From an uncultured Collinsella sp. (GTDB lineage Bacteria; Actinomycetota; Coriobacteriia; Coriobacteriales; Coriobacteriaceae), in NCBI GenBank assembly GCA_900549085.1, contig URMO01000011.1, positions 1 through 40,626 on the forward strand: a stretch of 40,626 bases of DNA, read 5' to 3'. Numbering within the stretch: the stretch's first letter is position 1; each line of letters begins with the position of its first letter. Made by a program: the position numbers and the translations under genes. The notes beneath the pieces are model-generated. The model did not search any database, had not been told where the DNA came from, and saw nothing but the letters and a program-made list of their open reading frames with translations. Below, piece after piece: positions 25,081 through 34,116 of this stretch.

Positions 25081-25674
25081 TTATTTGGCGCATATCTCGC
25101 TGATGGCTGCCAGGAGCTCCGTTTTTCCGGTGCCCTTCTCGGCGGAAAAGGGGATCAGCAGTGCCTCCTCCGGCAGGGTCAGTGTCTGGCGGATCAGGGT
25201 CAGATTTGGCTCGATCTCGCTCTTTTTCAGCTTGTCCAGCTTGTTGGCCACGACGATGACCGGGCAGCCGGTGCCCTTGAACCAGTCGCACATGGTCACG
25301 TCATCGGCGGTGGGCTTGTGCCGCGCATCCACGATCAGCACGCCCAGGGTAATGAGCCCCTCCTCGGCGAAGTAACGCTCCATCAGGCGGCCCCAGCGGT
25401 CGCGCTCCTCCTTGGAGACCTTGGCATAGCCGTAGCCGGGCAGGTCGGTGAAGTATAGCCTGCCGTCGATGTCAAAATAGTTGATCTGGCTGGTCTTGCC
25501 GGGGGTAGCGCCCACCCGGGCGAAATTCTTGCGGCCCAGCAGCCGGTTGATCACGGAGGACTTGCCCACATTGCTGCGCCCCGCGAAGGTGACCTGGGGC
25601 TTTCCGTCGCGGATAAATGTCTCCGCCCTTACGGCCGAGAGCACGAACTCCGCCTTATTAAAGTTGATCGCCAT
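25081..25674 (-). CDS. engB: Ribosome biogenesis GTPase EngB/YsxC
   Basis: TRAFAC-class GTPase needed for assembly of the large ribosomal subunit. G1 is GRSNVGKSS, the G2 threonine is in ATPGKTSQI, G3 is DLPGYG, G4 is NKLD and G5 is FSAEKGTG. The 197-residue length is normal. GGAGGTGCG precedes ATG 25,674. It overlaps the end of lon by 17 bases; the lon-engB pair is common in Firmicutes. Confidence 0.95.
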   Translation of the reverse strand: MAINFNKAEFVLSAVRAETFIRDGKPQVTFAGRSNVGKSSVINRLLGRKNFARVGATPGKTSQINYFDIDGRLYFTDLPGYGYAKVSKEERDRWGRLMERYFAEEGLITLGVLIVDARHKPTADDVTMCDWFKGTGCPVIVVANKLDKLKKSEIEPNLTLIRQTLTLPEEALLIPFSAEKGTGKTELLAAISEICAK

Positions 25675-28048
25675 GACGCACCTCCTGCATAGCCGGACTA
25701 CCCATCACCGCCAGATGCTCCACCGCCGCCTCTTTTTTCGGCAGGGTCAGTGCATGGGCAAACACGGCGTCCACCGTCTCGGCAGTGATAAAGCGCAACG
25801 CCTCCCGTACGGCGGGATCGATGTCCGCCAGATCCTTCTCGTTTTCCCGGGGAATGATGACGGTCCGGATGCCGCTGCGCTTGGCCGCCATGGTCTTTTC
25901 CCGCAGACCGCCGATGGGCAGCACGCGGCCCCGCAGCGTCACCTCGCCGGTCATAGCCACGTCATGGCGCACGGCGCGGCCCGTCAGGGCCGACAGCATA
26001 GCCGTGGCGATAGCGATGCCGGCGGAGGGGCCGTCCTTGGGCACCGCACCCTCCGGGAAGTGGACATGGATGTCCTTGGTCTTATAAAAATCCGGGACAA
26101 TGCCCAGCTCGGCGGCACGGCTCCTCAGGCAGGTATAGGCCGCCTTTACGGACTCCTGCATCACCTGGCCCAGATTGCCGGTAAGCTCCAGCTTGCCGGT
26201 GCCGTCCATCACACCGGCCTCCACCTCCAGCAGCTCGCCGCCCACTTCGGTCCACGCCAGACCGTTGACAACACCGATCTGGTCCATCTTGCTGCGGGTA
26301 TCCTCGGCATAGGGCGGCGTATCCAGGAATTCACGCAGGCTCTTAGCTGTAACGTCTATGCGCTTTACACCCGTTTCCACCAAACGCATGGCGGCGCGGC
26401 GGCACAGCTTGCCCAGCTGGCGCTCCAGCGTGCGGACGCCAGACTCCTTGGTATAGTCGGTAATGATGGCCCGCAGGGCTTCATCGTTCAGGCGCAGCTG
26501 GCCGCGGCGGATGCCGTTCTCCTTCAGTTGCTTGGGCAGCAGATGCTCGCGGGCGATGTGCAGCTTTTCCTCGTCGGTGTAGCTGCCCAGCTCAATGACC
26601 TCCATGCGGTCGAGCAGCGGACGGGGTATGGTGGACGTGGTGTTGGCGGTGGTGATGAACATCACGCGGCTCAGGTCCACAGGCAGCTCGATGAAGTGGT
26701 CGCGGAAAGCCCCGTTCTGCTCACTATCCAGTACCTCCAGCAGGGCCGAAGCCGGGTCGCCCCGCATATCGCTGGCCAGCTTGTCGATCTCATCCAGCAC
26801 CAGCAGGGGGTTCATGGTACCGGCGCGGGTCAGGGCCTCGATAATGCGGCCGGGCATAGCGCCGATATACGTCTTGCGGTGGCCGCGGATATCCGCCTCG
26901 TCCCGCACGCCGCCCAGACTCAGCCGGGCGCACTTGCGGTTCATGGCCTTGGCCACGGACAGGGCCACGGAGGTCTTGCCCACACCGGGAGGCCCCACCA
27001 GGCAGAGTATCCTGCCCTTGGCGTCCGGGTTCAGCTGCCGCACGGCGATAAACTCCAAAATGCGCTGCTTGACCTTATCCAGGCCGTAGTGGTCCTTATC
27101 CAGTATCTTTCGGGCCTGCGCCACATCCGCCCTCTCCCGGGTGAATTTGTGCCAGGGCAGCTCCAGACACACATCCAGATAGTTGCGTATCACCGAGGCC
27201 TCGGCGCTGCCGAAGGGCTGCTTGCCCAGGCGCTCCACCTCTTTTGTCAGCTTGGTATGTATCTCCTCCGGCAGGTCCGCCGCCTGTATCCTGGCGGTGT
27301 ACTCCTCCAGTTCCTCGTCGCCGTCATCCCCCAACTCGTGCTGCAATACCTTCACCTGCTCCCGCAGGATCATGTCCTTCTGTACCTGGGCCACACGGCG
27401 GCGTACCTTCTGCTCCATTTCGCTCTCCAGCGAGATGACATCCACCTCATGGGTCAGGATATCGTTGACGATACGCAGGCGCTTGTCCGGGTGCAGCTCC
27501 TCCAGCACCCGCTGGCGGTCCTGGTGCCGCAGGGTGATATTCTGGGCGATCAGGTCGGCCAGACGGCCGGTATCGCCGCAGTCCAGCACCGCGGCGGCGA
27601 AGTCTTCGCCGATGCCGTTGGCCAGCTCGCGGTATTCACCGAAGAGCACATAGGTTCGGCGTATCAGCGCCTCGCTGCGGGCCGTATGGCGGGCCGCCAT
27701 CTCGGGCAGCAGCTCGGCCTGGGCCTGCAAAAACGGTTTTTTCTGCCACAGCCGGTGCAGCCGCGCCCGGCTCTCACCCTCCGCGATGACACGCACCGTA
27801 GTGTCCGAGGTCTTGATGATCTGCAAAATATGACACACCGTGCCGATGGTGTACAGATCCTCCTCTCCCGGCTCCGCCGTGGACAGGTCCTTCTGCGTCA
27901 TCGCCAGCAGCCGGCGGTCATTCTCCATGGCGTTGTCCAGAGCGAAGATGGAGATATCGCGCTCCGCGTCAAAGGACACCGTCTGCCCGGGGAAAGCCGT
28001 CAAGCCGCGCAGTGCCAGCATCGGAATGTTCCGGGTGATCGTTTCCAT
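25658..28048 (-). CDS. lon: ATP-dependent protease Lon
   Basis: Cytoplasmic AAA+ serine protease for damaged and regulatory proteins. The N-terminal substrate domain (about 5-200) begins IPMLALRGLTAFPG. Then a coiled-coil (about 210-270), Walker A GPPGVGKTS (about 345), Walker B LLVLDEID, the sensor region TTANTTSTIPRPLLDR, and the protease domain with catalytic Ser in KDGPSAG and Lys in GGLREKTMAAKR. The 796-residue length is typical. AAAGGAGG lies before ATG 28,048. It lies downstream of clpX on the same strand. Confidence 0.96.
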   Translation of the reverse strand: METITRNIPMLALRGLTAFPGQTVSFDAERDISIFALDNAMENDRRLLAMTQKDLSTAEPGEEDLYTIGTVCHILQIIKTSDTTVRVIAEGESRARLHRLWQKKPFLQAQAELLPEMAARHTARSEALIRRTYVLFGEYRELANGIGEDFAAAVLDCGDTGRLADLIAQNITLRHQDRQRVLEELHPDKRLRIVNDILTHEVDVISLESEMEQKVRRRVAQVQKDMILREQVKVLQHELGDDGDEELEEYTARIQAADLPEEIHTKLTKEVERLGKQPFGSAEASVIRNYLDVCLELPWHKFTRERADVAQARKILDKDHYGLDKVKQRILEFIAVRQLNPDAKGRILCLVGPPGVGKTSVALSVAKAMNRKCARLSLGGVRDEADIRGHRKTYIGAMPGRIIEALTRAGTMNPLLVLDEIDKLASDMRGDPASALLEVLDSEQNGAFRDHFIELPVDLSRVMFITTANTTSTIPRPLLDRMEVIELGSYTDEEKLHIAREHLLPKQLKENGIRRGQLRLNDEALRAIITDYTKESGVRTLERQLGKLCRRAAMRLVETGVKRIDVTAKSLREFLDTPPYAEDTRSKMDQIGVVNGLAWTEVGGELLEVEAGVMDGTGKLELTGNLGQVMQESVKAAYTCLRSRAAELGIVPDFYKTKDIHVHFPEGAVPKDGPSAGIAIATAMLSALTGRAVRHDVAMTGEVTLRGRVLPIGGLREKTMAAKRSGIRTVIIPRENEKDLADIDPAVREALRFITAETVDAVFAHALTLPKKEAAVEHLAVMGSPAMQEVRHGDQL

Positions 28049-28104
28049 AGTTGCCTCCTTTCTCCCGCCGGACGGCGAGCGTTGGGAAAAGGGGAGGATC
28101 CGAG

Positions 28105-28134
28105 CTGCCGGAAAAGCCTTGGCTTTTCCGGCAG
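28105..28134 (-). terminator. Palindromic hairpin between clpX and lon
   Basis: CTGCCGGAAAAGCC and GGCTTTTCCGGCAG form a perfect 14-bp stem with two bases between, about 12 bases after the clpX stop. There is no following T-tract, so partial termination or mRNA processing is more likely than a full stop. Confidence 0.5.
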
Positions 28135-28146
28135 TCTGAGTCTCTG

Positions 28147-29442
28147 TTAAGACGCCGGGGCGGTGGAGGTCTTCTCCGCCGTGCCGGTCTTGAATTTAGC
28201 GCGCTGCGCCACCTTTTCCGGGTCACGCAGCACCGTGGGCTCGGCATCCCCGTCCACACACGCCTTTGTAATGGTCACATCGGTAATGGTGGGGTCGGAG
28301 GGCACATCGTACATGACCCTGGTCAGCAGTCCCTCCATCACCGCCCGCAGACCGCGCGCGCCGATGTTCCGTGCCAGCGCGGTGTCCGCCACCGCCTCCA
28401 GCGCGTCCTGATCGAAATGCAGCTCCACACCATCGTAGCTGAGCAGCTTCTGGTACTGCTTCACCAGCGCGTTCTTCGGCTCGGTGAGGATACGCACCAG
28501 ATCCTCCCGGGTCAGCCCCTGCAGGGCGGTGATGACCGGCATACGGCCTACCAACTCGGGGATGATGCCGAACTTCAGCAGATCGTGGGGCTGGACCTGC
28601 TGGAACAGTTCGCCGGTATGGCGCTCTTTTTTGCTCTGCACCGCATTCTCAAACCCCATGCTGCGCTTGCCCACCCGGTCCTCGATGATCTTTTCCAGAC
28701 CGTCGAAGGCGCCGCCGCAGATAAACAGGATATTGCTGGTATCCAGCTGGATGAACTCCTGATGGGGGTGCTTGCGCCCGCCCTGGGGCGGCACATTGGC
28801 AACAGTGCCCTCCAATATCTTCAGCAGCGCCTGCTGCACGCCCTCGCCGGACACATCGCGGGTGATGGACGTATTCTCGCTCTTCCGAGCGATCTTGTCG
28901 ATCTCATCCACGTAGATGATGCCCCGCTCGGCCAGTTCTACGTCGAAATCCGCCGCCTGCAAAAGGCGCAGCAGTATATTCTCTACGTCGTCACCCACAT
29001 AGCCGGCCTCGGTCAGTGTGGTGGCATCGGCAATGGCAAAGGGGACCTTCAGCACCCGCGCCAGCGTCTGGGCAAACAGCGTCTTGCCGGAGCCGGTAGG
29101 ACCGATCATCAGGATATTGCTTTTCTGCAGCTCCACATCCTCGTCGCCGCCGAAATAAATGCGCTTGTAGTGGTTGTACACCGATACGGACAGCGCCACC
29201 TTGGCTGCCTCCTGCCCGATAACGTACTGGTCCAGCACGTCGTGTATCTCCTTGGGCGTAGGCAGCTCGTCCATGCTGTCTATACCGTCGGCGCCCGCGG
29301 TGTAGCCGTCGTTCAGGATATCCATGCACAGCTGGACGCACTCGTCGCAAATTCGGACACCGGGACCCTGAATCATGCGATGGACCTGACTCTCCGGCTT
29401 GCCGCAGAACGAGCAGCGCAGGGCCTTCTTATCTTCTGCCAT
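28147..29442 (-). CDS. clpX: ClpX, ATPase subunit of ClpXP protease
   Basis: AAA+ unfoldase that feeds substrates to ClpP. The N-terminal zinc-binding domain has CSFC and CDEC (residues 10-40). Walker A is GPTGSGKT, the GYVG pore loop is in TEAGYVGDDVENI, Walker B is IIYVDEIDKI, and the RKH loop is in GGRKHPHQEF. PELVGRMP and the Arg-rich C-terminal domain follow. The length of 431 is normal, with a slightly extended tail. It starts 6 bases after the clpP stop, so it is in one operon with clpP. Confidence 0.96.
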   Translation of the reverse strand: MAEDKKALRCSFCGKPESQVHRMIQGPGVRICDECVQLCMDILNDGYTAGADGIDSMDELPTPKEIHDVLDQYVIGQEAAKVALSVSVYNHYKRIYFGGDEDVELQKSNILMIGPTGSGKTLFAQTLARVLKVPFAIADATTLTEAGYVGDDVENILLRLLQAADFDVELAERGIIYVDEIDKIARKSENTSITRDVSGEGVQQALLKILEGTVANVPPQGGRKHPHQEFIQLDTSNILFICGGAFDGLEKIIEDRVGKRSMGFENAVQSKKERHTGELFQQVQPHDLLKFGIIPELVGRMPVITALQGLTREDLVRILTEPKNALVKQYQKLLSYDGVELHFDQDALEAVADTALARNIGARGLRAVMEGLLTRVMYDVPSDPTITDVTITKACVDGDAEPTVLRDPEKVAQRAKFKTGTAEKTSTAPAS

Positions 29443-29448
29443 TCGTTT

Positions 29449-30030
29449 TTACCTCTTATATATGACCTTATCCACCAGACCGTATTCCCGGGCCTCCTCC
29501 GCGATCATCCAGTTGTCGCGCTCGGAATCCGTCTTGATCTGCTCCGGCGTCTTGCCGGTATTCTCCGCCATGATCTTGTTCAGGCGCTGCTTGATCTTCA
29601 GGAAATGCTCCACATCGATCTCCATATCCGTGACCTTGCCCTGGGTACCGGCGGAGGGCTGGTGGATCATGATCTCCGCGTTGGGCAGCGCGATGCGCTT
29701 TCCCTTGGCACCGCTGGACAGCAGGAACGCACCCATGCTGGCGGCCATGCCGATGCAGATGGTGGACACGTCGCACTTAATGTACTGCATGGTGTCATAA
29801 ATGGCCATACCGGCGGTCACGCTGCCGCCGGGGCTGTTGATATACATCTGAATATCCTTGTCGGGGTCCTGCGCCTCGAGATAGAGAAGCTGTGCCACGA
29901 CGAGGCTGGCGGTGGTATCATTCACCTCTTCGCCCAGGAATACGATACGGTCGTTGAGCAAGCGGGAGAAAATGTCATAGGAACGCTCACCGCGGTTGGT
30001 CTGCTCCACAACGTAAGGGACTAAGCTCAT
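29449..30030 (-). CDS. clpP: ClpP serine protease
   Basis: Proteolytic subunit of ClpXP. The catalytic Ser is in GMAASMGAF, the His in IMIHQPS and the Asp in SERDNWM. The N terminus MSLVPYVVEQTNRGERSYDI and IYINSPGG-type loop (MYINSPGGSVTAG) are typical. The length is 193. AGGAGG stands before ATG 30,030. It lies between tig and clpX, the usual order in Clostridia. Confidence 0.97.
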   Translation of the reverse strand: MSLVPYVVEQTNRGERSYDIFSRLLNDRIVFLGEEVNDTTASLVVAQLLYLEAQDPDKDIQMYINSPGGSVTAGMAIYDTMQYIKCDVSTICIGMAASMGAFLLSSGAKGKRIALPNAEIMIHQPSAGTQGKVTDMEIDVEHFLKIKQRLNKIMAENTGKTPEQIKTDSERDNWMIAEEAREYGLVDKVIYKR

Positions 30031-30096
30031 AAAAAATACCTCCTGTATGATAGATGCCTGATTATACCCACCCGACTGTGTTTTTCATAAGAGCCC

Positions 30097-30135
30097 GCGG
30101 CGGCGGGGGAAATGTTTTCACCCCGCCGCGCCGGC
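30097..30135 (-). terminator. GC-rich hairpin between tig and clpP
   Basis: On the minus strand GCGGCGGGG pairs with CCCCGCCGC around an 11-base A-rich loop, 25 bases after the tig stop. No strong T-tract follows. Partial read-through to clpP is likely. Confidence 0.5.
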
Positions 30136-30158
30136 TTTTCTCTCTCGTATACAGCGAA

Positions 30159-31601
30159 TTACTCCGCGTCCTTCTTGGCGGTCTTCTTGGCCGCAGACTT
30201 CTTGGCGGGGGCCTTCTCGGCCTTCTCCTCACCCTCGGCCTTCTTCGTCGTCTTCTTGGCGGCAGGCTTCTTGGCAGGCTTCTCCACGATCTCGCCCTCG
30301 GCCTCCAGTTCGGCCTTCTCCTCAGCGGGGGCCACAGCCTTGGCGCTGTCCGCCACGACCTTGATGACCTTCTCACGGATGACCTGCTCCTTCACTTCCT
30401 CGGGGCGCAGATACTTCTTCACGGTATCCAGATCCATACCGTATTTGTCGGCCACGTTCTTCATCTCAGCCTCCACCTCGTCGTCGGTGGCATCCAACTT
30501 CTCGGCATCGATGATCGCCTTGACGGCCAGGTCCATCTTCACCTGCTGCTCGGCAGGGCCGTAGGCCTGCTTGATAAAGTCGGCCTCGGTGGTATTGGTC
30601 ATCTTCAGATACTGGTCGAAGGGGATGCCCTGAGAGGCCAACTGCTGCTTGAAGCCCTCGGTCATCTGGGCGGCCTGCAGCTCCACCATCTCGGTGGGGA
30701 TCTCGGCCTCGACGCTCTCGGCCACCTTGGCCATCAGCACGTCCTCAAAGGCGCGCTGGGCAGCCTCGGTGCGCTCGACGGTCATCTTCTTTTTAATATC
30801 GGCCTTCAGGTCCTTCAGCGTGTCAAACTCGGACACATCCTTGGCGAACTCGTCGTCAATGGCGGGGACCTCCTTGACCTTGACCTCGTTGATCTTCACA
30901 TGGAAGATCACGGGCTTGCCGGCCAGCTCAGGGGTGTAGTTCTCGGGGAAAGTGATGTCGATATCCTTCTCCTCGCCGGCCTTCATGCCGATCAGCTGGT
31001 CCTCGAAACCGGGGACAAAGCTGCCGGAGCCGATCTCCAGATCAAAATTCTCGCCCTTGCCGCCATCGAATGCCTTGCCATTATCAAAGCCCTCAAAATC
31101 GATATCCGCGGTGTCGCCCTTCTTCACAGCGCGGTCCACGGAGACCAGACGGCTGTTGCGGTCCGCCATCTCTTTCAGCCGAGCGTTCACATCGGCAGCA
31201 GCCACCTTGACCTCCGCCTTAGGCGCCTCCAGGCCCTTGTACTGGCCCAGCTTCACCTCAGGGTATATGGCCACGGTGCACTTGAACACCACACCGTCCT
31301 TGGTACAGCTCTCCAGCTCCACCTCGGGATAGCCGACGACGTTCAGTTCCTGCTCCTTCACGGCGGCCTCATAGGCGTCGGGGAGAATGATATTCACGGC
31401 TTCCTCATAAAAGACCTCGGCGCCGTACATCTTCTCGATGATCTTACGGGGGGCCTTACCCACGCGGAAGCCGGGTACGTTGATCTTACCGCGCATCTTC
31501 AGATACGCTTTGTTGACGGCGGCCTCGAATTCCTCGGCGCTCGTCTCGATGGTCAGTGCGACCCTGCTCTTTTCCAGTTTCTCGCAGCTTTTCACAGTCA
31601 T
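30159..31601 (-). CDS. tig: Trigger factor, ribosome-bound chaperone, with Lys/Ala-rich tail
   Basis: Peptidyl-prolyl isomerase and chaperone at the ribosome exit. The N-terminal ribosome-binding domain contains the signature VPGFRVGKAPR (about residues 42-52). The FKBP-like domain (about 155-240) has KKGDTADIDFEGF and FVPGFEDQLIGMKAGEEKDI. The C-terminal helical domain follows. The protein has 480 residues, about 50 above the usual size, and the excess is a tail of repeated Lys, Ala and Glu (KPAKKPAAKKTTKK, APAKKSAAKKTAKK). It heads the tig-clpP-clpX-lon-engB cluster. Confidence 0.95.
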   Translation of the reverse strand: MTVKSCEKLEKSRVALTIETSAEEFEAAVNKAYLKMRGKINVPGFRVGKAPRKIIEKMYGAEVFYEEAVNIILPDAYEAAVKEQELNVVGYPEVELESCTKDGVVFKCTVAIYPEVKLGQYKGLEAPKAEVKVAAADVNARLKEMADRNSRLVSVDRAVKKGDTADIDFEGFDNGKAFDGGKGENFDLEIGSGSFVPGFEDQLIGMKAGEEKDIDITFPENYTPELAGKPVIFHVKINEVKVKEVPAIDDEFAKDVSEFDTLKDLKADIKKKMTVERTEAAQRAFEDVLMAKVAESVEAEIPTEMVELQAAQMTEGFKQQLASQGIPFDQYLKMTNTTEADFIKQAYGPAEQQVKMDLAVKAIIDAEKLDATDDEVEAEMKNVADKYGMDLDTVKKYLRPEEVKEQVIREKVIKVVADSAKAVAPAEEKAELEAEGEIVEKPAKKPAAKKTTKKAEGEEKAEKAPAKKSAAKKTAKKDAE

Positions 31602-31749
31602 TTGTTATTTCCTCCGTTCCGCATGGACAGGTTGTCGTGCCGATGTCCATACAATATAGTATCATAGCAGAAAGCTACGAAAATTTCCACTATTTTTTTT
31701 AGTTTTTTCCCTGTTTTTTCAGATTTCTGTATGCCGCAGGAATTAGTGA

Positions 31750-32442
31750 TCAATCGCAAATCTTGACAGGGGTAAAATCCAGGTAGTCAGCGGCCACCAG
31801 ATGGAATTCCGTGTTGTAATGGCGGCCCTCCAGCGCACGCTTCTGGGCGGCGCCGTGGAGGTGGCCGAAATAGCACTCCTTAACGCCGTAGCGCTGCAGC
31901 AGGCGCAGTATCTCCGGACATTCATAGCCCTGATACAAAGGCGGGTAATGCAGAAAACATATCTTTTCACAACTTTCTCCCGCCATTTTCAATGATATTT
32001 CCAGTCTTCCTACCTCTCGCGCTAACATTTTTTCGTTGTGTGTGCCCTGGTTGTCCAGCTCGTAAAACCAGCCGCGGGTACCACATAACGATATATCGCT
32101 ATAATAGAGACAATTGTTGTGCAGTATCTCCAGGGAGCGCAGCCCGTGCGCGTCAAAAAAGCGCTGCATTTTGGCGGCGGTGTTCCACCAGTAATCGTGG
32201 TTGCCCTTCATTAAAATCTTCCGGCCCGGGAGGTTGTGAATAAACGTTAAATCGTTCAGTGACTCCTCCAGGCTCATACCCCAACTGAGATCGCCGCAGA
32301 GCACGGTGGTGTCATTTTCCGTCACCGCCGAGAAACCTCGTTGTATCTTCTCCACATAATTCTGCCAGCGGTCGCCGAAGATATCCATAGGCTTGTCGCT
32401 GCCCAGGGACAGGTGCAGATCGCCGATGGTATAGAGTGCCAC
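31750..32442 (-). CDS. Metallophosphoesterase, calcineurin-like
   Basis: A 230-residue phosphoesterase with the dinuclear metal motifs in order: GDLHL, LCGDLSWG, MKGNHDYWW, LHYPP and YFGHLHG. No signal peptide is seen, so it is cytoplasmic. The substrate is unknown; relatives in Clostridia are called predicted phosphohydrolases. It lies between the M19 dipeptidase and tig on the same strand. Confidence 0.88.
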   Translation of the reverse strand: MALYTIGDLHLSLGSDKPMDIFGDRWQNYVEKIQRGFSAVTENDTTVLCGDLSWGMSLEESLNDLTFIHNLPGRKILMKGNHDYWWNTAAKMQRFFDAHGLRSLEILHNNCLYYSDISLCGTRGWFYELDNQGTHNEKMLAREVGRLEISLKMAGESCEKICFLHYPPLYQGYECPEILRLLQRYGVKECYFGHLHGAAQKRALEGRHYNTEFHLVAADYLDFTPVKICD

Positions 32443-32489
32443 AAGTCCCCTCCTCTCTTTATTTTCAGTATATGTAATGCGATATCACT

Positions 32490-33485
32490 TCACAATATCC
32501 TTCGCCAGTTGTTCCAGAAAATATCCTCCAGCAGTGACTGGGGATACCCCCTCTCCTCCAACGCCTGATAGAACTTAGCCACGTCCTGCACGCCGGTCAT
32601 ACCAGCAGCCAGGGCCTCGCAGCCATCCAGGTCGCCGCCGATGGCAACTGTCGACTCGCCGCTAAGTGAGAGAAAATGCTCGATGTGGGCAATGAGATCG
32701 TCCATGTGGCCGCCGCCTACGAAATCGAGGTAGAGATTGATGCCGACCACGCCGCCGGTATCGCGGACGGCGCGGAACATATCATCGGTAAGATTTCGTC
32801 TGTGCGGGCACAGGCCGGGGGTGCGGGCGTTGGAATGAGAGGCCACGACGGGGCCTTTCGCTGCCTGTATCACGTCCCAGAAACCGGCATCAGATATGTG
32901 AGAAACATCTGCAAATATTCCGTATTCATACATTTTTGCAACGAATTCACGACCATAAACAGACAATCCGCGGTCAGGCTCATCGGCGCAGGAGCCTGAG
33001 AGGACATTGGCGTTGTTCCAGACCGGATTGATCAGTCGGACGCCCCAGGAGGCCACGGTTTCCAGGTGATCCAGGGCACAGTCCAGCAGATCGGCCCCCT
33101 CGACGCTCAAGAGCGCGGCGGTCCGGTGTTGGGCAGCTGCAGCGTCCACCTCCGCGCCGGTTTTGCAGCGTGAGACCAGGTCGGAATTTTCCTGTATTTG
33201 GGAAAAGAACCAATCGTGTATTTCACGAAGTTTCGTCCATGCGGTATTGGGGGGCAGCGCGCGTACATCGTCGTACAGGGCAAAAAACTGAGCGCGTTTC
33301 CGGTAGTGTTGACCACGGAGCAGGTCCACGTGGCCCCTGTTTTCCCGCAGGGCGGCGCAGGCGGAAAAGTAGGCGCGGCACTCGTCCTCCGTAGCGCCGT
33401 AGTCCGGCACCGCCTCTCTTTTCATGCAGCGCCATATCGTATCACAATGTCCGTCAAAATACGGTATATTCTGTATTTCCGTCAC
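32490..33485 (-). CDS. Dipeptidase, peptidase family M19
   Basis: Zinc dipeptidase of the membrane (renal) dipeptidase family, here cytoplasmic: no signal peptide. The metal and active-site motifs are FDGHCDTIW at the N terminus, LSVEGADLL (bridging Glu), FADVSHISD (His), VVASHSNAR (His) and AIGGDLDG (Asp). The 331-residue length is normal. It may cleave L-D or L-L dipeptides, in nutrient use or cell-wall peptide recycling. Confidence 0.9.
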   Translation of the reverse strand: MTEIQNIPYFDGHCDTIWRCMKREAVPDYGATEDECRAYFSACAALRENRGHVDLLRGQHYRKRAQFFALYDDVRALPPNTAWTKLREIHDWFFSQIQENSDLVSRCKTGAEVDAAAAQHRTAALLSVEGADLLDCALDHLETVASWGVRLINPVWNNANVLSGSCADEPDRGLSVYGREFVAKMYEYGIFADVSHISDAGFWDVIQAAKGPVVASHSNARTPGLCPHRRNLTDDMFRAVRDTGGVVGINLYLDFVGGGHMDDLIAHIEHFLSLSGESTVAIGGDLDGCEALAAGMTGVQDVAKFYQALEERGYPQSLLEDIFWNNWRRIL

Positions 33486-33559
33486 AAAAATATTCCTTTC
33501 TTACAGCAGCGAAGGCAGGCTGTACCCCCTGTTTTTTTCGGTTTTCTTTCCAATTTCTG

Positions 33560-33919
33560 TCACTGAAAGGCATCCTCTACATACACGATACGGACGCTTT
33601 TTTCATCCCCGGGCGCGGCGGCGTAGACCTCGGCCACGTCAAAGCGGGCGGGGCAGTCAAGACCATTGTCGCAGAGGTAAAAGAGCGCGGTTTTTCGGAT
33701 ACGGGCCTGTTTGCCGGCGGTGACGTATTCCCGGGGCAGGCCCATCTGCGTATTGGTGCGGGTCTTGACCTCCACGAAGCAGAGGACGCTCTTATCCCAG
33801 GCGATCAGGTCGATCTCGCCGAAGCGGCAGCGGTAGCTGTGTGCCGCCAGCTTATACCCTTTTTCCCGGAGATAGTCGGCCACCAGAGCCTCGCCCCAAA
33901 CACCTTCTGAACGGCTCAT
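33560..33919 (-). CDS. yraN: UPF0102 protein YraN, predicted endonuclease-like fold
   Basis: A 119-residue protein of the restriction-endonuclease-like superfamily. The E..GE..A..YL start (GVWGEALVADYLREKGY), the FGEIDLIA motif and the FVEVKTR motif carry the likely metal ligands. The frame is open far upstream, but ATG 33,919 has GGGGAGG before it. The protein is widespread beside rnhB and rplS, as here. Its role is not established. Confidence 0.9.
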   Translation of the reverse strand: MSRSEGVWGEALVADYLREKGYKLAAHSYRCRFGEIDLIAWDKSVLCFVEVKTRTNTQMGLPREYVTAGKQARIRKTALFYLCDNGLDCPARFDVAEVYAAAPGDEKSVRIVYVEDAFQ

Positions 33920-33944
33920 CGTTAACCTCCCCTTTTCGACGCGG

Positions 33945-33981
33945 TCTGCACAGGAAAAAATCCCGCTATTTTCTGTGCAGA
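33945..33981. promoter_or_regulatory. Inverted repeat upstream of yraN
   Basis: TCTGCACAG (33,945-33,953) and CTGTGCAGA (33,973-33,981) flank 19 bases, about 26 bases upstream of the yraN start. It could be an operator or a leader hairpin. Nothing else is visible in the 200-base gap to rnhB. Confidence 0.3.
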
Positions 33982-34116
33982 TACCTGTATTTTGTTTAAA
34001 CGTTTCTGATACCTTGTCTCTACTTATTTTATACCTGATCTGTATCTGCTCGGTATCCGGGCTGTACCTTATGTGAATATTCTGTAGATGCTCTGTGCCA
34101 TGCCGTGAAAAACGCT

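Noticed and set aside
25481..28150. An 889-codon open frame on the plus strand opposite lon
   Set aside because: It is the antisense of a clear lon gene. GC-rich genes often leave long open antisense frames; the protein has repetitive Gln/His/Gly composition and no family.
31629..31652. CIRCE-type heat-shock operator upstream of tig
   Set aside because: An inverted repeat ATGGACA/TGTCCAT is present, but it does not match the CIRCE sequence (TTAGCACTC, nine bases, GAGTGCTAA).
28051..31667. Long plus-strand frames (657 and 537 codons) opposite clpX/clpP and tig
   Set aside because: They are mirrors of known genes, Leu- and His-rich, without plausible domains or starts.
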